Below, piece after piece: positions 57,631 through 64,000 of a stretch of 64,000 bases of DNA. Positions within the stretch are counted from its first letter, which is position 1; each line of letters opens with the position of its first letter. Under the pieces are notes generated by a model. That model worked only from the letters and a program-made list of their open reading frames with translations, did not search any database and was not told the DNA's origin. A program made the position numbers and the translations under genes. The DNA is from Streptomyces sp. NBC_00287 (GTDB taxonomy: Bacteria; Actinomycetota; Actinomycetes; Streptomycetales; Streptomycetaceae): contig NZ_CP108053.1 of the NCBI RefSeq assembly GCF_036173105.1, positions 558,001-622,000 of the forward strand. The letters are read 5' to 3'.

Positions 57631-58347
57631 TCAGCCGAGTTCCCGGCGATGGGCCGCCACCCAGTCGTGAGCGGCCCGCACGTCCTCCACGACCCCCCGT
57701 TCCCACAGCCTGACCATCGCCGCGTCCCCTCGCTCGGCTCCGGCCGCGATGCCTCTCCAGCACCGGTCCTGCCACCACAGGATCGTGTCGACGAGGCCGT
57801 CGAGGCGGTCGACGCCGTACGCCTCCCGGATCAGCCCGATCCGCCGGGCCGCCTCGGGCACGTCGGTCACACCCGGCCCGAGGTCCAGGTACTGCCAGCA
57901 CATATGGGCCACGTCCTGAACCCGCTCCCCCGGAGCGGCGAGATCCCAGTCGATGAAGGCCCTCGGCCGCCAACCCCCGTCGTACACGGTGTTCTTCGGC
58001 GCGAGGTCGTTGTGGCAGACCACGTCCCGGTCGCCTGCCAGGGGCGTGGCGTGGGTCAGGTCGTGGAACTCGCGTACCAGGCGGGCGATCCGCACCAGGG
58101 CCGCGTCCGTGCGGGCCGCGGTCTGTTCCTCGGGGGTCACCGCCGCGCGGCCCTCGATGTAGCCGAGCATCTCCCGGCCGCGTTCATCGGTTCCGAGGAA
58201 GCGTGGTGCGCCCGGCCAGCGGTGGTGTTCGAAGAGGGTCAGCAGGCTGCGTACGTATGGCGATCGCGGTGACGGTGTACGCCGTACCGTCGCGCCCACC
58301 CGTACGACCTCGTTGACGGCGCCGCCGTCCAGAGTGTGCTCCTCCAT
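57631..58347 (-). CDS. Aminoglycoside-phosphotransferase-fold kinase
   Basis: A 238-residue APH/choline-kinase-like phosphotransferase. The catalytic Brenner motif is VVCHNDLAPKNTVYDGG (Asp and Asn), and the metal-binding DFG-equivalent is AFIDWDLAAPGERV. N-terminal lobe residues are short (MEEHTLDGGAVNEVVRVGAT). Such proteins phosphorylate small molecules or sugars; resistance cannot be concluded from the fold. ATG 58347 has AGGCGG directly upstream. It lies upstream of the ArsR fusion gene on the same strand, but the operator between them suggests separate transcription. Confidence 0.88.
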   Translation of the reverse strand: MEEHTLDGGAVNEVVRVGATVRRTPSPRSPYVRSLLTLFEHHRWPGAPRFLGTDERGREMLGYIEGRAAVTPEEQTAARTDAALVRIARLVREFHDLTHATPLAGDRDVVCHNDLAPKNTVYDGGWRPRAFIDWDLAAPGERVQDVAHMCWQYLDLGPGVTDVPEAARRIGLIREAYGVDRLDGLVDTILWWQDRCWRGIAAGAERGDAAMVRLWERGVVEDVRAAHDWVAAHRRELG

Positions 58348-58435
58348 CCGCCTGAGTATGGACGTTGGTTGAAGCGGAACTGACTGGCCGGGCCGTCGGG
58401 GGGAACCCGGAGCGCGTGGGGGTTGAGGAGAAGAG

Positions 58436-58705
58436 GTGGAGATGGAGATCTCCGGCATCATCAGCGCCATTGTTATCGGCATTGTCATAGGTGTGCTCGG
58501 TCGGCTGGTCGTGCCCGGCCGTCAGCGCATCGGGGTTCTGCTCACGATCCTCGTGGGCATCCTGGCCGCACTGATCGGTACGGCCATCGCAGCAGGGTTC
58601 GACGTGGCCGACACCGACGGTGTCGACTGGGTCGAGTGGCTGATCCAGATCGGGCTCGCGGCACTCGGCGTCGCCGCACTGGACCGGACGCGAGCGCGTC
58701 GCTGA
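58436..58705 (+). CDS. GlsB/YeaQ/YmgE-type small membrane protein
   Basis: An 89-residue membrane protein with three hydrophobic segments (IISAIVIGIVIGVLGRLVV, IGVLLTILVGILAALIGTAI, WLIQIGLAALGVAAL) and the family motif GRLVVPGRQRIG, where related proteins have GKLIMPGRDPGG-like sequence. The family is stress-associated in many bacteria. The start may be GTG 58436 after GAGGAG or ATG 58442. Its stop is immediately next to the convergent epimerase stop. Confidence 0.85.
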   Translation: MEMEISGIISAIVIGIVIGVLGRLVVPGRQRIGVLLTILVGILAALIGTAIAAGFDVADTDGVDWVEWLIQIGLAALGVAALDRTRARR

Positions 58706-59656
58706 TCAGTGCCGGCCGAGCCAGTCCGCGTACCAGGCCACCGTGGCGTCGATGGTCTCGGCCAGCGGGGTCGCAGCCGTGCCGAAGGCCCGCTCGAAGG
58801 CCGAGGAGTCCATGATCTGGGGCTCGGTGTGCTGGTAGAACATCTCCGCGTACTCGGCCATGAACTCCTCGTCGAACGGGCCGAAGGGGCGGGCCTCGGG
58901 CACCGGCACCACGGTCAGCGGCCTGCCCACCCGCTTCTCGATCATGGTGAGGATCTCGCGGGTGCTGAGGGCGGGCGCGGTCGGCAGATGCCAGACGCGG
59001 CCGTCGCCCTCGGGGTGCTCCCCGAGGGTCGCGAGCCCTGTGGCCACGTCCTCGATGTTCGTGTAGCTGTGCGGCAGGTCGATGTCGCCGAGGCCCGGCA
59101 CCTCCCCACCGGTGAACGCGGCCGGGAACACGGCGCCGCCGAGCGTGGAGTTGAGGACCCCGGGGCCGACGAAGTCGGCTGAGCGGCCGAGCACGACACG
59201 GGCGCGGCCCTCGCGATGGGCGGCGAGGTACTTCTCGTCGAGTTCGGCGCGCATACGCCCCTTGCGGGTGGTCGCCTGCCACGGGGAGTCCTCGGTCATC
59301 ACCGCTCCCCCGGTCTCGCCGTACGGGTACAGCGTGTCGAGTACGACCAGTCGGGCGCCGACGGCCTCGACGGCGGCCAGGACGGCCTCCTGGATGCGGG
59401 GCATCACTTCGACCTGGAGGTGATAGCCGACGTTGACGCAGTGGTAGGCCACGGCGGCTCCGGCCAGTGCGGCCCGCGCACCCTCGGCGGTGGCGACGTC
59501 GGCGGCGTACCGCTGGACGCCCTCGATCGCGGGGCCCTCGCCCTTGCGGTCGACGAGCCGCACGGGGTGGCCGCGGCGGACCAGTTCCCGGGCGAGCGCG
59601 GTTCCGGCGGGTCCGGAGCCGAGGACGACGTGCAGGGGGTGTGCGGTGGCGGTCAT
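58706..59656 (-). CDS. NAD-dependent epimerase/dehydratase-like (short-chain reductase) protein
   Basis: A 316-residue extended short-chain dehydrogenase-like protein. The cofactor motif is LHVVLGSGPAGTALARELVR, a GxGxxG variant. LVVLDTLYPYGETGGAVMTE contains the Tyr region, and YTNIEDVATGLATLGEHP the late conserved segment. The usual YxxxK pair is not clear, so it may bind NAD(P) without standard epimerase chemistry. Divergent from the deaminase gene; the 135-base gap contains AT-rich promoter-like DNA (TATAACTCTCATAATAG at about 59705). Confidence 0.82.
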   Translation of the reverse strand: MTATAHPLHVVLGSGPAGTALARELVRRGHPVRLVDRKGEGPAIEGVQRYAADVATAEGARAALAGAAVAYHCVNVGYHLQVEVMPRIQEAVLAAVEAVGARLVVLDTLYPYGETGGAVMTEDSPWQATTRKGRMRAELDEKYLAAHREGRARVVLGRSADFVGPGVLNSTLGGAVFPAAFTGGEVPGLGDIDLPHSYTNIEDVATGLATLGEHPEGDGRVWHLPTAPALSTREILTMIEKRVGRPLTVVPVPEARPFGPFDEEFMAEYAEMFYQHTEPQIMDSSAFERAFGTAATPLAETIDATVAWYADWLGRH

Positions 59657-59791
59657 GGCTGACCCCTTCCATGAAGAGTTAGTTGCTGTCGCTTCTGTTA
59701 GAGACTATAACTCTCATAATAGGGACTGGCAATGATGGGCCGGGCGTAGGGTGCGAGTGAAGATCCACCTGCGCGAGAAGGGTCGTACGCC

Positions 59792-60277
59792 ATGGCCGTG
59801 AAGGACGCCGAACTGCCGTACCTGCGCCGCTGCGTGGAGCTGGCGGCCGCGGCGCTGGACGCCGGGGACGAGCCGTTCGGTTCGGTGCTCGTGGCGGCGG
59901 ACGGCTCGGTGCTCGCCGAGGACCACAACCGGGTGGCCTCCGGCGACCGCACCCGCCATCCGGAGTTCGAGCTGGCCCGCTGGTCGGCGGCTCACCTCAC
60001 CCCCGAGGAACGGGCCGTGGCCACCGTCTACACCTCCGGCGAGCACTGCCCCATGTGCGCGGCCGCCCATGCCTGGGTGGGCCTCGGCCGCATCGTGTAC
60101 GTCGCTTCCAGCGAGCAGCTCGCCGCCTGGCTGACGGAGCTGGGCGTGCCCGCCCCGCCGGTGCGGACCCTGCCGGTCAACGACATCGCGCCCGGCGTGG
60201 TCGTGGAGGGCCCGGTGGCCGAGCTGGTGGACGAGGTGCGCGCGCTGCACTTCCGATTTCACGGTCACCCAGGCTGA
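59792..60277 (+). CDS. Nucleoside/CMP-dCMP deaminase family protein
   Basis: A 161-residue zinc-dependent deaminase fold. The metal site is formed by RHPEFELARW (His and catalytic Glu; family usually has HAE) and SGEHCPMCAAAHAWVGL (two Cys). The N-terminal segment PFGSVLVAADGSVLAEDHNR is typical of guanine- or cytosine-type deaminases. Cytosolic. The substrate is not certain. It starts 105 bases before the long signalling gene and could share its transcript. Confidence 0.9.
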   Translation: MAVKDAELPYLRRCVELAAAALDAGDEPFGSVLVAADGSVLAEDHNRVASGDRTRHPEFELARWSAAHLTPEERAVATVYTSGEHCPMCAAAHAWVGLGRIVYVASSEQLAAWLTELGVPAPPVRTLPVNDIAPGVVVEGPVAELVDEVRALHFRFHGHPG

Positions 60278-60382
60278 CCAGGGATCCGTCCCCGCCGAGA
60301 TGCAGGGGCCGAGCCGCGCTGCCTAGGATCAAGAAAGGCCCGCCGGTTCGACGGCCGGGCCCCTCCCGCGCGGGGGAGGCGC

Positions 60383-63300
60383 ATGCCTTTGCAGCCGGCT
60401 CAGAGGCTCACGGCCGCATTGCTGACGCTGATCGCGGTCGCCACCGCCGTCTATCTGACGGTCCCCGCGGCGCTCACCCCGGTGTGGGCCGTGATCGGTC
60501 TGCTCGGGGTCGCCGCCGTCCTGACCGGGACCGAGCTGCACCGCCCCGCCCACCGCTGGCCCTGGTGGGTGCTGGCAGGCGGTCTGCTCACCTTCATCGT
60601 CGGCGACACGTACTACAACGTGATGGAGAACTACTTCGACGCCTCCAACCCGTTCCCCTCCCCCGCCGATGCCTGCTACCTCGCCACCTATCCGCTCTTC
60701 GCCATAGGTCTGTCCGGTCTGGTCCGCTACCGCTGGGCCGGCCACGACCTGCCGAGCCTGCTGGACGCGATGATCTTCACCGCGGGTCTCGCGCTGCCGG
60801 TGTGGGTGTACCTGGTGCAGCCGCTCACCGAGGTGGAGGGGCTGACCTGGGAGCAACGGGCGATCAGCATCGCCTATCCGCTCGGTGATGTGCTCGTCCT
60901 CGCCCTGCTGGTCCGGCTGTTGGCCCCGACCCCGCTCAAGGGGCCCAACCGGTCGGTGCAGCTGTTGGTCGTCGGCACCACGACACTGCTCGGCTTCGAC
61001 ATCGCCTACGGCATCCTCCAGCTCAACGAGGCGTGGGAGACGGGCACCCTGCTCGACGCCGGGTGGATCGTCTTCTACGCGGCCTGGGGCCTGGCCGCGC
61101 TGCACCCGTCCATGGTGGAACTGACCGCCTCCGTACCCACCCGCGAGTCCCTGCTCCCGCCGCCCCGCCGGCTGCTGCTGCTCGCCCTGGCGACGCTGAT
61201 CGCACCCGGGATCCTGCTCCACGAGGCGGCGGGCGGCGCCGCCCATGACGCGGCCGCGATCGCCGCCTTCTCGGCCGCGCTGTTCCTGCTGGTCATCCTG
61301 CGCCTGGCGGTCATGGTCGTGGCCCACCGCCGGGCGGTGGCGCGGGAGCTGGCGCTGCGCGGCGCGGCGGCCTCGCTGGTCTCGGCCTTCCTCCGCAGCG
61401 ACGTGACCCGCTCCTGTGAGACGGCCGTGGCCACGCTGCTCGGCCCCGCCGTAGATCATCGGACCGTGGTGCTGTCGGCCGAGCAGGCGACGGATCCCTC
61501 CTTGCGGACGGCGCATCTGACGACACCCGACCGGCTCGGACCAGAATTCGCCGACGAGTTGGGCGGTCTGCCGTCCGTACTGGTGTGCCCCATGACGCAG
61601 CCCGACCGTCCCCCCGGCGGCGCCGCGGGCGCGCTGCTGGTGGCCGGGCCCGCCCGTCCGCTCGCGGAGACCCGTGGCTCCCTGGAGATCCTCGCCTCCC
61701 ACGCGGGGCTCGCCGTGGAGCGCGTGATGCTGCGCCAGGAGGTCGTGCGCCGGGAGAGCGAGGCGTACTTCCGCACGCTGGTGCGCAACACCTCCGACGT
61801 CATCCTGATCGTGGAGGACAACGACACGATCCGGTACGCCAGTCCGTCCGCGGTCTCCGTGTTCGGCACCTCCGACCTGGCCGGCAGCTCACTGCCGGAG
61901 CTGGTGGACCCAGGGGACCGGTCCCGGGCGGCGCAGGCGCTGACGTCCGTACGGGACGAGGAGTCCCATGCCGGGCACGACCACTGGTGGGTGCGCCGCG
62001 GCGACGGGCACGTCGAGGTGGAGGTCCGGTGCACCAACTTCCGCGAGGAGCCCACCGTGGGCGGCCTGGTCGTCACCCTGCGGGACGTGACCGAGCAGCG
62101 GCGGCTCCAGCAGGAACTCACCCAGCGCGCCTTCCACGACCCGCTGACCGGCCTGCCGAACCGGACGCTGCTGCTGGAGCGGATCGAGCGCGCCCTGCTG
62201 CGCGGCCGCCGCGAGTCGGCGCTGACCTGTCTGCTCTTCATCGACCTGGACGACTTCAAGCAGGTCAACGACACTCTCGGGCACTCCACGGGCGACCAGC
62301 TGCTGGTCGCCGTCGGCACCCGGCTCTCCCGCACCCTGCGCCGCAGCGACACCGCGGCCCGGCTCGGCGGCGACGAGTTCGCCGTACTGATGGAGGACGC
62401 GCACGAGCCACTGGACGCCGAACTCCTCGCGGCGCAGGTGATCCAGGCGCTGTCGCGGCCGTTCCCGCTGGCCGGGGAATCGGTGACGGTTTCCGCCAGC
62501 GTCGGTGTGGCCACCGCGCGGGACAGCACCGACGCGGAGGAGCTGCTGCGCCATGCCGACCTCGCGCTGTACTCGGCGAAGGCGGCCGGCAAGCGGCAGT
62601 GGCGGCGGTTCCGGCAGCTGCTGCACACCCGCATGGTCGAGCGGCACGATCTGCAGAGCCGACTCGCCCACGCTGTCGCCGCCGAGGAGTTCACGCTGCG
62701 CTATCAGCCCGTCGTGGACATCACCGTGGGACAGGTGGCCGGCTTCGAGGCGCTGGTGCGCTGGCCGGGGGCGCCCCGCCCGCCCGTCCTGCCGGAGCAG
62801 TTCATCACCCTGGCCGAGGAGACCGGGCACATCGCCACGCTCGGGGCATGGGTGCTGGAGAACGCCGTCCACGATGCCGCGTCCCTCCAGAACCTGTCGC
62901 CGCCGCACGACGGCCCACCGTTCATCAGCGTCAACGTCTCCGCCCGGCAGTTCCGCGACCACGGGTTCCTGGACCAGGTAGGCCGGGCGCTGCGCACGCC
63001 CGGTCTGGCGCCGGGATCGCTCCAGCTGGAGCTCACCGAGACGGTGCTCCTGCGGCGTGACAGCGAAATCCAGGCGGTACTGCACGCGCTCAAGGACCTG
63101 GGGGTGCGCATCGCGGTGGACGACTTCGGCACCGGGTTCTCCTCGCTGCGCTATCTGCGGGACTTCCCCATCGACGTACTGAAGATCGACAAGTCCTTCA
63201 TCGACGACATCACCAGCGATGCCCAGCAGGTCGCGCTGGTCGAGGGCATCGTCCGCCTGGCCGAGACCCTCGGCCTCCAGGTGATCGCCGAGGGCATCGA

Positions 63301-64000
63301 GGACCCGGCGCAGCGGGATCTGCTCGCTGGCATGGGATGCCGGCTCGGGCAGGGCTATCTCTTCGCCCGGCCGATGTCGATCGAACAGACCGAGCGGATC
63401 CTACGGCGGCGCGGCACCGGCAGTGCCACCGCCAAGGCCCACCCCGCTCCGCCCGTACGGCGCAGCCGCTGGGCCGACCTCGACCGGCTGCGCCGTACCA
63501 GCCCGATGAGCGACGCGGTCCTGGACGAGGTGCGCGGCCGCCACATCCGGTGCCGCGACCACTGGCTGATCGACTTCGCCTCGTGCAACTACCTCGGCTT
63601 CGACTGGGACCCGGAGATCGTCGCCCGCGTCGAACCCGCCGTACGGCACTGGGGCACCCATCCGAGCTGGTCCCGGCTGCTGGGCAGCCCGCGTCTCTAC
63701 CCCGAGATCGAGGAACGGCTCAAGGGACTGCTCGGCGCACCGGACACCCTGCTGCTGCCGACGCTCACCCTCATCCACGCCTCGGTCATCCCCGTCCTCG
63801 CCGAGCAGGGCCATGTCTTCGTCGAGGCCACCGCCCACCGCACGGTCTACGACGGCTGTCTGGTGGCCCGCGGTCAGGGCGCCACCCTTCGCCGCTTCCA
63901 CGCCGAACGGCCCGACGAACTCGAGGTGTTGCTGTCCTCGGCACCGGCGGGCGCGCCCCGGCTCGTGTGCCTGGACGGCGTCAACAGCATGACCGGCAAC
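60383..64000 (+). CDS. Membrane GGDEF-EAL protein fused to an alpha-oxoamine-synthase-like PLP domain, cut by window edge
   Basis: One open frame of 1206 codons from ATG 60383 to the edge, with no stop. Residues 1-320 hold about eight to nine membrane helices (RLTAALLTLIAVATAVYLTV; WWVLAGGLLTFIVGDTYY). A GAF-like and a PAS segment follow (about 330-570; YFRTLVRNTSDVILIVED). The GGDEF domain has RLGGDEFAVLME (662-666) and an inhibitory-site RRSD before it; the EAL domain has GFEALVRWP (789-791), NVSARQF, DDFGTGFSSLRYLRDF, LKIDKSF and EGIED, so both look active in c-di-GMP turnover. From about 1035 an aminotransferase-fold region begins: WLIDFASCNYLGFDWDPEIV, GTHPSWSRLLGSPRLYPEIE, LDGVNSMTGN. 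The PLP lysine would lie beyond the edge. Confidence 0.9.
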   Translation, partial: MPLQPAQRLTAALLTLIAVATAVYLTVPAALTPVWAVIGLLGVAAVLTGTELHRPAHRWPWWVLAGGLLTFIVGDTYYNVMENYFDASNPFPSPADACYLATYPLFAIGLSGLVRYRWAGHDLPSLLDAMIFTAGLALPVWVYLVQPLTEVEGLTWEQRAISIAYPLGDVLVLALLVRLLAPTPLKGPNRSVQLLVVGTTTLLGFDIAYGILQLNEAWETGTLLDAGWIVFYAAWGLAALHPSMVELTASVPTRESLLPPPRRLLLLALATLIAPGILLHEAAGGAAHDAAAIAAFSAALFLLVILRLAVMVVAHRRAVARELALRGAAASLVSAFLRSDVTRSCETAVATLLGPAVDHRTVVLSAEQATDPSLRTAHLTTPDRLGPEFADELGGLPSVLVCPMTQPDRPPGGAAGALLVAGPARPLAETRGSLEILASHAGLAVERVMLRQEVVRRESEAYFRTLVRNTSDVILIVEDNDTIRYASPSAVSVFGTSDLAGSSLPELVDPGDRSRAAQALTSVRDEESHAGHDHWWVRRGDGHVEVEVRCTNFREEPTVGGLVVTLRDVTEQRRLQQELTQRAFHDPLTGLPNRTLLLERIERALLRGRRESALTCLLFIDLDDFKQVNDTLGHSTGDQLLVAVGTRLSRTLRRSDTAARLGGDEFAVLMEDAHEPLDAELLAAQVIQALSRPFPLAGESVTVSASVGVATARDSTDAEELLRHADLALYSAKAAGKRQWRRFRQLLHTRMVERHDLQSRLAHAVAAEEFTLRYQPVVDITVGQVAGFEALVRWPGAPRPPVLPEQFITLAEETGHIATLGAWVLENAVHDAASLQNLSPPHDGPPFISVNVSARQFRDHGFLDQVGRALRTPGLAPGSLQLELTETVLLRRDSEIQAVLHALKDLGVRIAVDDFGTGFSSLRYLRDFPIDVLKIDKSFIDDITSDAQQVALVEGIVRLAETLGLQVIAEGIEDPAQRDLLAGMGCRLGQGYLFARPMSIEQTERILRRRGTGSATAKAHPAPPVRRSRWADLDRLRRTSPMSDAVLDEVRGRHIRCRDHWLIDFASCNYLGFDWDPEIVARVEPAVRHWGTHPSWSRLLGSPRLYPEIEERLKGLLGAPDTLLLPTLTLIHASVIPVLAEQGHVFVEATAHRTVYDGCLVARGQGATLRRFHAERPDELEVLLSSAPAGAPRLVCLDGVNSMTGN

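Noticed and set aside
1..64000. CRISPR array, rRNA genes or complete tRNA genes
   Set aside because: No regularly spaced repeats and no rRNA-like or complete tRNA structure were found; only a tRNA 3' half near 5296-5345.

Overview
The window looks like a Streptomyces chromosome arm. The sequence is very GC-rich with strong third-position GC, and GTG/TTG starts are common. Gene content is typical of the genus: XRE/DUF5753-DUF397 pairs, a melC tyrosinase operon, the EshA encapsulin / 2-methylisoborneol locus, clpP3-clpP4-popR, a streptophobe membrane protein, an SPW-repeat protein and a GlsB-type protein. No rRNA, CRISPR array or complete tRNA was found.

Layout. 1-5.3 kb is accessory DNA: broken leftward frames, a DUF6879 / XRE-DUF5753 / DUF397 set and an exonuclease-BRCT-BRCT-TerD fusion, ending at the 3' half of a tRNA-Arg (about 5296-5345) that may mark an island edge. 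5.6-18.5 kb holds metabolic genes: a flavin monooxygenase with an aldo/keto reductase, the tyrosinase operon, an RNase HI, an alcohol dehydrogenase, the three-gene 2-methylisoborneol operon (nanocompartment shell, terpene cyclase, GPP methyltransferase), a lipoprotein hydrolase and an epoxide hydrolase. 18.5-20.3 kb is clpP3-clpP4 behind two tandem PopR boxes, with popR converging on it; the second ClpP has lost its catalytic histidine. 20.4-28 kb carries signalling and envelope genes, including a Ser/Thr kinase / FHA-ABC transporter module. 28-34.3 kb is mixed housekeeping: reductases, LysR, adenosine deaminase, VOC proteins and a secreted sphingomyelinase-like enzyme.

34.3-52.1 kb is a sulfur-scavenging region. 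It has flavin monooxygenases of the alkanesulfonate / DszA type, a DszC/SfnB-like flavoprotein, ssuABC, a rhodanese, a TauD dioxygenase, an ABC permease and an OmpR-type DNA-binding protein without receiver. Six very short ORFs with the shared core R-x-H-I/V-D-x-x-R-V and Cys codons near the end lie upstream of these genes and look like cysteine-responsive leader peptides. Three of them have a CCTA-N9-TAGG site just upstream. Much of the region is decaying: one monooxygenase has an amber codon and a deletion, the rhodanese has two nonsense codons, tauD is split by a TnpB element and carries two frameshifts, and a MITE sits between one leader and its operon. The ssuABC side (46-52 kb) is intact.

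52.2-54.8 kb is a small catabolic unit (hydratase, amidohydrolase, TetR) with matching palindromes before the first enzyme gene and before tetR. 54.7-60.3 kb has an aldehyde dehydrogenase, an SPW protein, an ArsR-AHSA1 fusion with its own palindrome, a phosphotransferase, a GlsB-type protein, an epimerase and a deaminase. From 60383 to the right edge one uninterrupted frame encodes a membrane GGDEF-EAL protein that continues into an alpha-oxoamine-synthase-like PLP domain. That fusion, the leader/operator network and the variant encapsulin terpene locus are the most interesting items here.
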